The notes under the pieces were generated by a model. The model was not told the DNA's origin. It worked only from the letters and a program-made list of their open reading frames with translations, and searched no databases. A stretch of 64,000 nucleotides of DNA, from positions 124,001 to 188,000 of the forward strand of contig NZ_AP024646.1 of NCBI RefSeq assembly GCF_019977235.1. The letters run 5' to 3'. The position numbers were made by a program, and so were the translations under genes. Source of the stretch: Arthrobacter sp. StoSoilB5 (lineage in GTDB: Bacteria; Actinomycetota; Actinomycetes; Actinomycetales; Micrococcaceae). This document shows, piece after piece, positions 8,966 through 33,478 of this stretch (positions are counted from its first letter, which is position 1; every line of letters begins with the position of its first letter).

Positions 8966-8994
8966 TTGCTTTATGCGACCGGTTCGGGTAAGTT
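8966..8994 (+). promoter_or_regulatory. Candidate P2 promoter of rRNA operon 1
   Basis: TTGCTT (8966-8971) and TAAGTT (8989-8994), 17-base spacer. No equivalent pair is obvious in the leader of operons 2 and 3, so this promoter, if real, is specific to operon 1. Confidence 0.4.
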
Positions 8995-9053
8995 TGAAAA
9001 GTTGCTCCGGAGCGATCCAGTGGCCCGTTTGGGTTGGTGGTGGTGCCGGTAGT

Positions 9054-9249
9054 GTCTGTTGTTTGAGAACTCAATAGTGTGCCAAGTTTGTTGATGCCGA
9101 TTGTTTTATTGATTGGTTGAAATTATGGCCGGATTGCTGCGCACCCCCGTGTGTGGTGGTCTGGTTTTCAGCTGGTTTCGAATTTTGTGCAGCCATGGTC
9201 CGTCGTTATTTCCGGTGGGTGTGGTTGTGTCTGTTTGATTTTTTTGTTT
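9054..9249 (+). promoter_or_regulatory. rRNA leader with BoxA-like element and 16S processing arm
   Basis: The leader begins with GTTGTTTGAGAACTCAATAG, the actinobacterial rrn BoxA/antitermination-type sequence, which recurs in the 16S-23S spacer at 11176. TTGATTGGTTGA at 9109-9120 is complementary, with one mismatch, to TCAACGAATCAA at 10882-10893 after 16S, so the two can pair to form an RNase III-type stem around 16S. Equivalent leaders lie before operons 2 and 3, differing only in a T run (7, 8 and 8 T). Confidence 0.65.
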
Positions 9250-14456
<5,207 letters not shown>

Positions 14457-14469
14457 ACACACAAACACT

Positions 14470-14503
14470 GCACGCGTCCACTATGTGGTTCCCGAACAAC
14501 AAC
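14470..14503 (+). other. Right arm of the 23S processing stem
   Basis: 34 bases just after 23S that are the reverse complement of the spacer segment 11173-11206, with 30 Watson-Crick matches, two G-U pairs and two mismatches. The pairing would bring both ends of pre-23S together for RNase III. Equivalent arms follow the other two 23S genes (from about 22898 and 31325). Confidence 0.75.
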
Positions 14504-14620
14504 ACCGTTGCTCACAGGAACAAACACAACTAAATAACAACACCACAATGTTGTAACCACAAAACTTCCCACCCCCAACCGGCACCAACCGGCAAAAAAG
14601 GCGGGGGACGGGTAACAAGG

Positions 14621-14737
14621 TTACGGCGGTCATAGCGTGGGGGAAACGCCCGGTCCCATTCCGAACCCGGAAGCTAAGACCCACAGCGCCGATGGTACTG
14701 CACCCGGGAGGGTGTGGGAGAGTAGGACACCGCCGGA
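14621..14737 (+). rRNA. rrf: 5S ribosomal RNA, operon 1
   Basis: 117-base 5S gene, 164 bases after 23S. It begins TTACGGCGGTCATAGCGTGG, contains the loop sequence CCCATTCCGAACCCGGAAGC and ends GGACACCGCCGGA, whose last bases pair with the 5' end. Identical in all three operons. Confidence 0.95.
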
Positions 14738-14750
14738 CACACATTAGGTA

Positions 14751-14785
14751 GAGACCCCCCAACCCACACCAGGTCGGGGGGTCTC
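14751..14785 (+). terminator. rRNA operon 1 terminator
   Basis: Perfect 10-bp stem GAGACCCCCC / GGGGGGTCTC with a 15-base loop, 13 bases after 5S, followed by a short T-rich stretch (CCACATTT). The same hairpin follows the other two 5S genes. Confidence 0.8.
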
Positions 14786-14832
14786 CCACATTTAAACCCA
14801 CCAAACCGCGTCAGCCTATCTGTGAACCCAAT

Positions 14833-14863
14833 AAAGGGCCGCCACCATCGTGGAGGCCCTTTT
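14833..14863. terminator. Bidirectional terminator between operon 1 and the HNH gene
   Basis: AAAGGGCCGCCAC..GTGG(A)GGCCCTTTT hairpin with A-run on one side and T-run on the other. It can stop rRNA transcription coming from the left and HNH transcription coming from the right. A copy follows operon 2, but operon 3 lacks it. Confidence 0.75.
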
Positions 14864-14952
14864 GTCGTTAACTTCCCTTGTAGTCCGGCGCGCGCTGGCC
14901 AGTACCCAAATGATCGACCACCCACACCTGGCCCGCCGCTAGCTCCCGAGGT

Positions 14953-16464
14953 TCACGACCCCATAACAGGGCGGGCACGCAGATGCCGCGGCGCCGAATC
15001 CACATCGCTTCTGGCTGAACCCGCAACACGGACGTGCCCAGGCAACGGGGGCGCCGTCGATAGATAGGCGTGTCCTGTCGGGGTCCCGATTCGAAGTGTG
15101 TGCACGTCGTGAGGCACGTTCCCGCGTAGGGTCCCGGATCTGGGAATCGTTCTTACGTTCCAGCCACTTTTTTCTTTGGTGTGGTTGCAGGCTTCGCAGA
15201 GCCCGGCGCCGTTTTCCAGGGTGGTGGGTCCGCCGTCGTGCCAGGGAATGACGTGGTCGATGTGGCGGATGGGTGCGTCGCAGTAGGGGGTGCGGCAGGT
15301 GTCGTCGCGGGTTTCGATGAATCGTCTGAGCCGCGGCGGGAAGAGTCGTGCTTTGGAGTCCATGGCCAGCAGTTCGCCGCTGGCGGGGGAGGTGTAGAGC
15401 CGGCGGAGAAACACCTTGAAGTCATGCCCTGTGCCTGGGTCAGTGGGGCTGCGCCTCGCGGGTCCGGGCTCCGTGGGGCCAGACCCAGTGTGCGCGGGTT
15501 CCGTAGGACGGTCCTCACCGCGCTCGGCTTCAGCGGGTCCGCCAGCGAGCAACGTTCTTGCCCATTCTGCGGGGACGATTCCGTAGCCTTGGAGCCGTGC
15601 GGGTTCGCTGTCGCCTTGGAAAAGCGTGCGGTCCGTCATCACCAGCTGGACGTCAACGCCGGTGATGCCGCCGGGTGTGCCGGTGAGGCGTTCGACGAGG
15701 GTGTCGGCCATGAGCTGGCCCCGGGAGCGGGTGTCACCGCCGGATCGGGCCGAATCAGCCGCCCGGGTGAGCGCGGTGTAGGCAGCGACGCCTTGGGCGA
15801 CGGGCAGCAGGGCGGTGAGGATGGTCATGGTGTCCGGCGCCGGGCGGAGACTGACGTGCCGTTCGGTGGCGGCGCGGGCCGCGCGCTGGGCGACGGAGCG
15901 GGGATCCCGGCGGTAGGCCGCGGCCCGTGCGGCGGCGATGATCGCCCGATCTCCGGCGCCGTCGAAGGTTCCGGTATCGGGGGCGAGTTCTTCGTCCACC
16001 GCGCAGCGGTCTTCGGCGGACAGGCAGGCTGTTTCCTTCACGAGCAGGGTGGCCCGCCATTCGTTGAGCTGCCCGGTTTCCAGGGCGGCCATGGTGCGGG
16101 GCATCTCCGTGACGAGGGCCTTCGCCAATCCGAGGAGACGCGATCCGCGGTTGGGCGATTCGCGCCGGGCCAACGCGAGCTGCGCAGCGACACCCTGGCC
16201 CTGCTCCGATACGGGCACCCCGGCGGCCGCTTGTTCGCGGCGGTGGGCCAGGTCAAACGCCACCGACGCTTTCGCCTGCAAGGCTGCGATGGCGGATTTC
16301 GCGTTTTCCAGGCCTCTTATCTGGTCGATTAGACCGGCGCTGTCCGCGCTGACGCGAAAAGAGCCCAACACGGCGAGCAACGCCCCAACCTCCGAGCCAC
16401 CAGGCATAAGAACATGCGCGCCCGAAACCTCAGTAGCCTCATTCCGCTCCAGAATGCCGTCCAT
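14953..16464 (-). CDS. DUF222/HNH (13E12-repeat family) endonuclease, copy 1
   Basis: 503 residues. The large N-terminal helical DUF222 region (about residues 20-340) is followed by a Pro/Glu/Thr-rich linker and a C-terminal HNH domain. The domain contains CRTPYCDAPIRHIDHVIPWH, then an Asn in LENGAGL and CEACNHTKEK, so both the HNH residues and the two zinc-type Cys pairs are intact. Such proteins are abundant in actinobacteria, often in several copies; their natural DNA target is unknown. ATG at 16464 has GGAAGAG 8 bases upstream; an in-frame GTG at 16488 is the alternative. It runs opposite to the rRNA operon, 123 bases behind the HhH gene. An identical copy lies at 23381-24892. Confidence 0.85.
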   Translation of the reverse strand: MDGILERNEATEVSGAHVLMPGGSEVGALLAVLGSFRVSADSAGLIDQIRGLENAKSAIAALQAKASVAFDLAHRREQAAAGVPVSEQGQGVAAQLALARRESPNRGSRLLGLAKALVTEMPRTMAALETGQLNEWRATLLVKETACLSAEDRCAVDEELAPDTGTFDGAGDRAIIAAARAAAYRRDPRSVAQRAARAATERHVSLRPAPDTMTILTALLPVAQGVAAYTALTRAADSARSGGDTRSRGQLMADTLVERLTGTPGGITGVDVQLVMTDRTLFQGDSEPARLQGYGIVPAEWARTLLAGGPAEAERGEDRPTEPAHTGSGPTEPGPARRSPTDPGTGHDFKVFLRRLYTSPASGELLAMDSKARLFPPRLRRFIETRDDTCRTPYCDAPIRHIDHVIPWHDGGPTTLENGAGLCEACNHTKEKSGWNVRTIPRSGTLRGNVPHDVHTLRIGTPTGHAYLSTAPPLPGHVRVAGSARSDVDSAPRHLRARPVMGS

Positions 16465-16587
16465 GGAAAACACTCTTCCAGCCCGCACAGCCCCACAGCA
16501 GGCCTAAGTCCATCTATGTGGATAAAGCTGGAAAGTGCGGAATGCCATGAAGGACAGCGCGTTAGGTGCCGATCGGCTCTGACGAAG

Positions 16588-17172
16588 TCAGGCGTTCGAT
16601 GTCTTCGAAGCCTTCGCGGCTGCTTTGGCCGCTTGCTTGCTGGCCCGGACCTTCACTAGGGAGTCAGGATCGACGATGTCGGCCACAGAGAGGTATGCGC
16701 CCTCTTCGCCATAGTGGCCGGATGCTTCCCGCCAACCGTTGGCTTGAAGGCCGCATTGCTTGCCAAGGAGGGCCAGGAAGATCTTTGCCTTCTGCTCTCC
16801 GAAGCCAGGCAAGGCCTTGAGCCGACGCAGTACCTCAGAGCCGTCGGGATTGCCGCTGGTCCAGATTGCCGCGGCGTCTCCATTCCAATCCCGGTGTACC
16901 GTTTCGGCGAGGGCTTGGACTCTGCCGGCCATGGACCCTGGGAATCGGTGGACGGCGGGGCGTTCTTTGAAAACTTCCACGAAGCCCTCGGGATCGTAGC
17001 CTGCGATCGTGCCGGGATCCAGTGATCCAAGCCGCGCACGGATTTTCTCAGGACCGGCAAATGCGGACTCCATGGTTACCTGTTGGTCGAGCAACATGCC
17101 TGTCAGCAAGGCGAAAGCATCGTCACTCAACAGCTGATCGGCGGCGGCATCTCCTGTGATGTGAAGTTCCAT
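16588..17172 (-). CDS. HhH-GPD superfamily protein (TIGR03252-like), copy 1
   Basis: 194 residues from the ATG at 17172, which has a GGGAGG site nine bases upstream. A longer reading to 17499 would run through the rRNA promoter and begins with Pro-rich non-family sequence, so it was rejected. The fold resembles DNA glycosylases: LLTGMLLDQQVTMESAFAGP near the N-terminus and the helix-hairpin-helix LKALPGFGEQKAKIFLALLG. The VDT-type catalytic aspartate that normally follows the hairpin is not evident; the segment reads GLQANGWREAS. The C-terminus is Lys/Ala-rich. Activity on DNA is therefore unproven. It lies upstream of HNH on the same strand and diverges from the promoter of the next rRNA operon. 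An identical copy is at 25016-25600. Confidence 0.85.
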   Translation of the reverse strand: MELHITGDAAADQLLSDDAFALLTGMLLDQQVTMESAFAGPEKIRARLGSLDPGTIAGYDPEGFVEVFKERPAVHRFPGSMAGRVQALAETVHRDWNGDAAAIWTSGNPDGSEVLRRLKALPGFGEQKAKIFLALLGKQCGLQANGWREASGHYGEEGAYLSVADIVDPDSLVKVRASKQAAKAAAKASKTSNA

Positions 17173-17309
17173 GCGTTCCATCCTCCCACCAGTGCGCACG
17201 GCCGTCATCGGAGGCAGCTGCGTGGCCACACTACTGGGGTGAAAGAAGTGGTCGACGACGGCCGGCTGGCGGGGTTTGGGGGGTGTGTTTGGTGGTTGTT
17301 GGGGTGGAT

Positions 17310-17338
17310 TTGCGTTGGGGTTGTGGGGCGTGTATTGT
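17310..17338 (+). promoter_or_regulatory. Candidate promoter of rRNA operon 2
   Basis: TTGCGT (17310-17315) and TATTGT (17333-17338), 17-base spacer, then TCTGAGTCGCCG as in operon 1. The 17173-17675 gap otherwise holds the HhH 5' side and the rRNA leader; no gene is supported there. Confidence 0.6.
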
Positions 17339-17675
17339 TTTCTGAGTCGCCGGGTGCGAAACGGAAAGCCGGAAGGTGTGTACGGTTCGGTAGGCGGCCA
17401 AAAATAACTCTTCTTTTCCAATGGCCTTGTTGGGTGCGCTGCTTTTGTGGTGCGCTGTGCGGGGTGATGTTTTGGGGGGTCTGTTGTTTGAGAACTCAAT
17501 AGTGTGCCAAGTTTGTTGATGCCGATTGTTTTATTGATTGGTTGAAATTATGGCCGGATTGCTGCGCACCCCCGTGTGTGGTGGTCTGGTTTTCAGCTGG
17601 TTTCGAATTTTGTGCAGCCATGGTCCGTCGTTATTTCCGGTGGGTGTGGTTGTGTCTGTTTGATTTTTTTTGTTT

Positions 17676-22884
<5,209 letters not shown>

Positions 22885-23048
22885 ACACACAAACACTGCA
22901 CGCGTCCACTATGTGGTTCCCGAACAACAACACCGTTGCTCACAGGAACAAACACAACTAAATAACAACACCACAATGTTGTAACCACAAAACTTCCCAC
23001 CCCCAACCGGCACCAACCGGCAAAAAAGGCGGGGGACGGGTAACAAGG

Positions 23049-23165
23049 TTACGGCGGTCATAGCGTGGGGGAAACGCCCGGTCCCATTCCGAACCCGGAA
23101 GCTAAGACCCACAGCGCCGATGGTACTGCACCCGGGAGGGTGTGGGAGAGTAGGACACCGCCGGA
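23049..23165 (+). rRNA. rrf: 5S ribosomal RNA, operon 2
   Basis: 117 bases, identical to the 5S of operon 1, at an offset of exactly 8428. Confidence 0.95.
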
Positions 23166-23178
23166 CACACATTAGGTA

Positions 23179-23213
23179 GAGACCCCCCAACCCACACCAG
23201 GTCGGGGGGTCTC
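23179..23213 (+). terminator. rRNA operon 2 terminator
   Basis: Same 10-bp GAGACCCCCC / GGGGGGTCTC hairpin as after operon 1. Confidence 0.8.
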
Positions 23214-23260
23214 CCACATTTAAACCCACCAAACCGCGTCAGCCTATCTGTGAACCCAAT

Positions 23261-23291
23261 AAAGGGCCGCCACCATCGTGGAGGCCCTTTT
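23261..23291. terminator. Bidirectional terminator, copy 2
   Basis: Second copy of the AAAGGGCC..GGCCCTTTT hairpin between rRNA operon 2 and the opposing HNH gene. Confidence 0.75.
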
Positions 23292-23380
23292 GTCGTTAAC
23301 TTCCCTTGTAGTCCGGCGCGCGCTGGCCAGTACCCAAATGATCGACCACCCACACCTGGCCCGCCGCTAGCTCCCGAGGT

Positions 23381-24892
23381 TCACGACCCCATAACAGGGC
23401 GGGCACGCAGATGCCGCGGCGCCGAATCCACATCGCTTCTGGCTGAACCCGCAACACGGACGTGCCCAGGCAACGGGGGCGCCGTCGATAGATAGGCGTG
23501 TCCTGTCGGGGTCCCGATTCGAAGTGTGTGCACGTCGTGAGGCACGTTCCCGCGTAGGGTCCCGGATCTGGGAATCGTTCTTACGTTCCAGCCACTTTTT
23601 TCTTTGGTGTGGTTGCAGGCTTCGCAGAGCCCGGCGCCGTTTTCCAGGGTGGTGGGTCCGCCGTCGTGCCAGGGAATGACGTGGTCGATGTGGCGGATGG
23701 GTGCGTCGCAGTAGGGGGTGCGGCAGGTGTCGTCGCGGGTTTCGATGAATCGTCTGAGCCGCGGCGGGAAGAGTCGTGCTTTGGAGTCCATGGCCAGCAG
23801 TTCGCCGCTGGCGGGGGAGGTGTAGAGCCGGCGGAGAAACACCTTGAAGTCATGCCCTGTGCCTGGGTCAGTGGGGCTGCGCCTCGCGGGTCCGGGCTCC
23901 GTGGGGCCAGACCCAGTGTGCGCGGGTTCCGTAGGACGGTCCTCACCGCGCTCGGCTTCAGCGGGTCCGCCAGCGAGCAACGTTCTTGCCCATTCTGCGG
24001 GGACGATTCCGTAGCCTTGGAGCCGTGCGGGTTCGCTGTCGCCTTGGAAAAGCGTGCGGTCCGTCATCACCAGCTGGACGTCAACGCCGGTGATGCCGCC
24101 GGGTGTGCCGGTGAGGCGTTCGACGAGGGTGTCGGCCATGAGCTGGCCCCGGGAGCGGGTGTCACCGCCGGATCGGGCCGAATCAGCCGCCCGGGTGAGC
24201 GCGGTGTAGGCAGCGACGCCTTGGGCGACGGGCAGCAGGGCGGTGAGGATGGTCATGGTGTCCGGCGCCGGGCGGAGACTGACGTGCCGTTCGGTGGCGG
24301 CGCGGGCCGCGCGCTGGGCGACGGAGCGGGGATCCCGGCGGTAGGCCGCGGCCCGTGCGGCGGCGATGATCGCCCGATCTCCGGCGCCGTCGAAGGTTCC
24401 GGTATCGGGGGCGAGTTCTTCGTCCACCGCGCAGCGGTCTTCGGCGGACAGGCAGGCTGTTTCCTTCACGAGCAGGGTGGCCCGCCATTCGTTGAGCTGC
24501 CCGGTTTCCAGGGCGGCCATGGTGCGGGGCATCTCCGTGACGAGGGCCTTCGCCAATCCGAGGAGACGCGATCCGCGGTTGGGCGATTCGCGCCGGGCCA
24601 ACGCGAGCTGCGCAGCGACACCCTGGCCCTGCTCCGATACGGGCACCCCGGCGGCCGCTTGTTCGCGGCGGTGGGCCAGGTCAAACGCCACCGACGCTTT
24701 CGCCTGCAAGGCTGCGATGGCGGATTTCGCGTTTTCCAGGCCTCTTATCTGGTCGATTAGACCGGCGCTGTCCGCGCTGACGCGAAAAGAGCCCAACACG
24801 GCGAGCAACGCCCCAACCTCCGAGCCACCAGGCATAAGAACATGCGCGCCCGAAACCTCAGTAGCCTCATTCCGCTCCAGAATGCCGTCCAT
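23381..24892 (-). CDS. DUF222/HNH (13E12-repeat family) endonuclease, copy 2
   Basis: 503 residues, identical to the protein at 14953-16464, with the same start context and the same intact HNH residues in CDAPIRHIDHVIPWH and CEACNHTKEK. Its presence is explained by duplication of the whole rRNA spacer, not by independent insertion. No inactivating change distinguishes the copies, so the gene dose is doubled if the assembly is correct. Confidence 0.85.
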   Translation of the reverse strand: MDGILERNEATEVSGAHVLMPGGSEVGALLAVLGSFRVSADSAGLIDQIRGLENAKSAIAALQAKASVAFDLAHRREQAAAGVPVSEQGQGVAAQLALARRESPNRGSRLLGLAKALVTEMPRTMAALETGQLNEWRATLLVKETACLSAEDRCAVDEELAPDTGTFDGAGDRAIIAAARAAAYRRDPRSVAQRAARAATERHVSLRPAPDTMTILTALLPVAQGVAAYTALTRAADSARSGGDTRSRGQLMADTLVERLTGTPGGITGVDVQLVMTDRTLFQGDSEPARLQGYGIVPAEWARTLLAGGPAEAERGEDRPTEPAHTGSGPTEPGPARRSPTDPGTGHDFKVFLRRLYTSPASGELLAMDSKARLFPPRLRRFIETRDDTCRTPYCDAPIRHIDHVIPWHDGGPTTLENGAGLCEACNHTKEKSGWNVRTIPRSGTLRGNVPHDVHTLRIGTPTGHAYLSTAPPLPGHVRVAGSARSDVDSAPRHLRARPVMGS

Positions 24893-25015
24893 GGAAAACA
24901 CTCTTCCAGCCCGCACAGCCCCACAGCAGGCCTAAGTCCATCTATGTGGATAAAGCTGGAAAGTGCGGAATGCCATGAAGGACAGCGCGTTAGGTGCCGA
25001 TCGGCTCTGACGAAG

Positions 25016-25600
25016 TCAGGCGTTCGATGTCTTCGAAGCCTTCGCGGCTGCTTTGGCCGCTTGCTTGCTGGCCCGGACCTTCACTAGGGAGTCAGGATCG
25101 ACGATGTCGGCCACAGAGAGGTATGCGCCCTCTTCGCCATAGTGGCCGGATGCTTCCCGCCAACCGTTGGCTTGAAGGCCGCATTGCTTGCCAAGGAGGG
25201 CCAGGAAGATCTTTGCCTTCTGCTCTCCGAAGCCAGGCAAGGCCTTGAGCCGACGCAGTACCTCAGAGCCGTCGGGATTGCCGCTGGTCCAGATTGCCGC
25301 GGCGTCTCCATTCCAATCCCGGTGTACCGTTTCGGCGAGGGCTTGGACTCTGCCGGCCATGGACCCTGGGAATCGGTGGACGGCGGGGCGTTCTTTGAAA
25401 ACTTCCACGAAGCCCTCGGGATCGTAGCCTGCGATCGTGCCGGGATCCAGTGATCCAAGCCGCGCACGGATTTTCTCAGGACCGGCAAATGCGGACTCCA
25501 TGGTTACCTGTTGGTCGAGCAACATGCCTGTCAGCAAGGCGAAAGCATCGTCACTCAACAGCTGATCGGCGGCGGCATCTCCTGTGATGTGAAGTTCCAT
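25016..25600 (-). CDS. HhH-GPD superfamily protein (TIGR03252-like), copy 2
   Basis: 194 residues, identical to the protein at 16588-17172. Start ATG at 25600 with the same GGGAGG ribosome site. It contains the helix-hairpin-helix LKALPGFGEQKAKIF and lacks a clear VDT-type catalytic aspartate. It diverges from the promoter of rRNA operon 3. Confidence 0.85.
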   Translation of the reverse strand: MELHITGDAAADQLLSDDAFALLTGMLLDQQVTMESAFAGPEKIRARLGSLDPGTIAGYDPEGFVEVFKERPAVHRFPGSMAGRVQALAETVHRDWNGDAAAIWTSGNPDGSEVLRRLKALPGFGEQKAKIFLALLGKQCGLQANGWREASGHYGEEGAYLSVADIVDPDSLVKVRASKQAAKAAAKASKTSNA

Positions 25601-25737
25601 GCGTTCCATCCTCCCACCAGTGCGCACGGCCGTCATCGGAGGCAGCTGCGTGGCCACACTACTGGGGTGAAAGAAGTGGTCGACGACGGCCGGCTGGCGG
25701 GGTTTGGGGGGTGTGTTTGGTGGTTGTTGGGGTGGAT

Positions 25738-25766
25738 TTGCGTTGGGGTTGTGGGGCGTGTATTGT
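25738..25766 (+). promoter_or_regulatory. Candidate promoter of rRNA operon 3
   Basis: Same TTGCGT-17-TATTGT pair as in front of operon 2, at an offset of 8428. Confidence 0.6.
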
Positions 25767-26103
25767 TTTCTGAGTCGCCGGGTGCGAAACGGAAAGCCGG
25801 AAGGTGTGTACGGTTCGGTAGGCGGCCAAAAATAACTCTTCTTTTCCAATGGCCTTGTTGGGTGCGCTGCTTTTGTGGTGCGCTGTGCGGGGTGATGTTT
25901 TGGGGGGTCTGTTGTTTGAGAACTCAATAGTGTGCCAAGTTTGTTGATGCCGATTGTTTTATTGATTGGTTGAAATTATGGCCGGATTGCTGCGCACCCC
26001 CGTGTGTGGTGGTCTGGTTTTCAGCTGGTTTCGAATTTTGTGCAGCCATGGTCCGTCGTTATTTCCGGTGGGTGTGGTTGTGTCTGTTTGATTTTTTTTG
26101 TTT

Positions 26104-31311
<5,208 letters not shown>

Positions 31312-31475
31312 ACACACAAACACTGCACGCGTCCACTATGTGGTTCCCGAACAACAACACCGTTGCTCCAGGAACAAACACAACTAAATAACAACACCAC
31401 AATGTTGTAACCACAAAACTTCCCACCCCCCAACCGGCACCAACCGGCAAAAAAGGCGGGGGACGGGTAACAAGG

Positions 31476-31592
31476 TTACGGCGGTCATAGCGTGGGGGAA
31501 ACGCCCGGTCCCATTCCGAACCCGGAAGCTAAGACCCACAGCGCCGATGGTACTGCACCCGGGAGGGTGTGGGAGAGTAGGACACCGCCGGA
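31476..31592 (+). rRNA. rrf: 5S ribosomal RNA, operon 3
   Basis: 117 bases, identical to the other two 5S genes. Confidence 0.95.
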
Positions 31593-31605
31593 CACACATT
31601 AGGTC

Positions 31606-31640
31606 GAGACCCCCCAACCCACACCAGGTCGGGGGGTCTC
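31606..31640 (+). terminator. rRNA operon 3 terminator
   Basis: The 10-bp GAGACCCCCC / GGGGGGTCTC hairpin, as after operons 1 and 2. It is the only terminator between operon 3 and the opposing hydrolase gene. Confidence 0.8.
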
Positions 31641-31706
31641 CCACATTCAAACCCACCAAACCGCGTCAGCCTCCCCTTGAGAGGCCGAGGCAGTTGTGGG
31701 AAATCC

Positions 31707-32540
31707 CTAGCCTGAGAAGAACCCAGACAACTCCGCGATGAGCTTGTCCGGCGCCTTGTTAGGACCGTCGTGCCCAAATCCGGGGAGGATTGTGTAGCTC
31801 GAACCGGACAGGACGTCGTGGATTTGGCCGCATGCGACGCCGAAGTATGCGGGGCTTTTCTCCCCCACAACGATCAGCGTTTCAAGGGGCAGTTCAAGGA
31901 ACGGCTCGGCGGGCATGTCGGCAGCAATCACGGCTTTGATTTCGCGGACACCACAGGTCATGAGCTCCCGCATCTGCTTGCCCATGGGTGTTCCGGCGGT
32001 CAGCTTCGTAGCCAGCGTCAACATGGACAGGGGCATGCGCGCAAAGGCGCCACCTGTCTCTACTCCCTTGATGAGTACGGCGAGGCCACGATCGTAGTCT
32101 CCTGCCGCCGTCGCGCGTTCATAGTCCGGCGTCCAGTCAGCCTTGACGCTGTGGTTGACCGAGACAGCGGGATCGTAAACAGCGAGTCGCTCCACGGGCA
32201 ACGTCCGTGCTGCATGCAGCGCCACTGCGCCGCCAAAGCTGTGCCCGAACACGTCCGTGCTGGAGGTGTGTTTCATGACCGAATCGAGGTCCCGGATGTC
32301 GGCTTCGAGGGTATAGTCCTCGGCCTGGGGAGACGATTGACCGCGTCCGCGGCGGTTGAAAGTGTGGACAGGCCGGCCAAGGGACTCGCTTAGTTTCTGC
32401 GCGAAACGTGTGTAATCAGAGGCTGTCACCATTGAGGCAGGCACAACCACAACGCCGGACCCCGCCGCTGCCAGGTCACCGCCAGTGGTCAGTACTTCGA
32501 GGTGTCCGCCGTCCGCTGTGGTGATGATCTCGCGCGTCAT
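31707..32540 (-). CDS. Alpha/beta-fold hydrolase, paralogue A
   Basis: 277 residues, cytosolic, no signal peptide. The strand order is that of an alpha/beta hydrolase: FNRRGRGQSS in the early loop, nucleophile elbow GHSFGG, YDPAVSVN after strand 6, and GFGHDG containing the likely catalytic histidine. The region where many relatives have Asp after strand 7 reads GEKSP, so the acid of the triad is not obvious. Last of three related genes on this strand and convergent with rRNA operon 3. Substrate unknown; esterase, lipase or C-C hydrolase are all possible. Confidence 0.8.
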   Translation of the reverse strand: MTREIITTADGGHLEVLTTGGDLAAAGSGVVVVPASMVTASDYTRFAQKLSESLGRPVHTFNRRGRGQSSPQAEDYTLEADIRDLDSVMKHTSSTDVFGHSFGGAVALHAARTLPVERLAVYDPAVSVNHSVKADWTPDYERATAAGDYDRGLAVLIKGVETGGAFARMPLSMLTLATKLTAGTPMGKQMRELMTCGVREIKAVIAADMPAEPFLELPLETLIVVGEKSPAYFGVACGQIHDVLSGSSYTILPGFGHDGPNKAPDKLIAELSGFFSG

Positions 32541-32614
32541 GTCTTGAGCCTAACCGAGCCACCTGAAAGCTTGCAGCACGCCCACCCTTTATGTGGACAA
32601 CGGGCCCATACCTG

Positions 32615-33469
32615 TCAGGTCTTGAAGTAGTCAGAAATGTCCGTGACGAGTTCCGAGACAGCCGCGGGAACCGAACCATGGAAGCCCTTTGGCGATATCT
32701 CGAGGGTGCTTCCGGGAACAGCCGCGTGCAAACGTGCTGCGGTCACCTTGTAGTACTGCGGGCTCTTCTTGCCCACCATGAAGTGGGTGTTGCGAGGTAG
32801 GACGGAGAAATCGCGCGGAGTTTCCGACGCGTCAAATGCGGCCTTGAGTTCTCCGACCCCCGATGGCATGAGCTCACGGAACATCGTGTTGACCTTGGTC
32901 CGCGAAACCACCGCCATGAGGCCCACCAGTACTGGTTCAGGGATCCGGGCCAGGGCACTTCCGGGATGCATTCCCCGCTTCATCCTGGCCATTGCAACGT
33001 TGATATTGCCTTTGTTCACGGAGTCCTCGAAACCGGCCATCCAGTTGGTATCCATGCTTCCGTCGATATTCACGGCGGCATCGTAAACGGCGAGCCTATC
33101 CGGTTGGTGGGGTGTACCGGCGAACGCCTGAGCAGCGTTGAGGGCCACCGATCCACCCAAGCTGTGGCCGAGGATGTTCCTCGCATTGGTGGCATCCATG
33201 ATGGTGCGCACGTCCGCAATTTCCGTGGCCATGGAGTAGTTATGTGGTTGGTCACTGGACTTGCCGCGGCCCCTGCGATCGTAGACGTCCACTGCCCACC
33301 CGTCACCGAGGCCCTTGGCGAGGGCGATGGAAAAGGGCCGGTAGATGAGGGCGGTGAGGAACGCGCCGCCGATCAGGACCACGCGGCGCTCCCCGGGTGC
33401 GTCTTCCGTGCCGTAGCTGTACAGGGCCAGGTTGCCGCCGTCGTGCGTTTTGATGTCGCGTTCCCTCAC
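32615..33469 (-). CDS. Alpha/beta-fold hydrolase, paralogue B
   Basis: 284 residues, related along its length to its two neighbours: DRRGRGKSS, nucleophile elbow GHSLGG, YDAAVNID, and GFHGSVP where the catalytic histidine should lie. The strand-7 segment reads GKKSP and lacks the usual aspartate. A 74-base gap separates it from paralogue A and nine bases separate it from paralogue C, so B and C are probably cotranscribed. Substrate unknown. Confidence 0.8.
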   Translation of the reverse strand: MRERDIKTHDGGNLALYSYGTEDAPGERRVVLIGGAFLTALIYRPFSIALAKGLGDGWAVDVYDRRGRGKSSDQPHNYSMATEIADVRTIMDATNARNILGHSLGGSVALNAAQAFAGTPHQPDRLAVYDAAVNIDGSMDTNWMAGFEDSVNKGNINVAMARMKRGMHPGSALARIPEPVLVGLMAVVSRTKVNTMFRELMPSGVGELKAAFDASETPRDFSVLPRNTHFMVGKKSPQYYKVTAARLHAAVPGSTLEISPKGFHGSVPAAVSELVTDISDYFKT

Positions 33470-33478
33470 CGGTTCATC

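Noticed and set aside
15181..16332. 383-codon frame on the plus strand opposite the HNH gene (and its copy at 23609)
   Set aside because: It is an antisense shadow of a gene with intact HNH motifs; the translation is low-complexity Gly/Ala/Val with no recognisable domain.
17173..17499. N-terminal extension of the HhH gene to 17499
   Set aside because: It would cover the rRNA promoter, is Pro-rich and unlike the family; a good ribosome site exists before the ATG at 17172.
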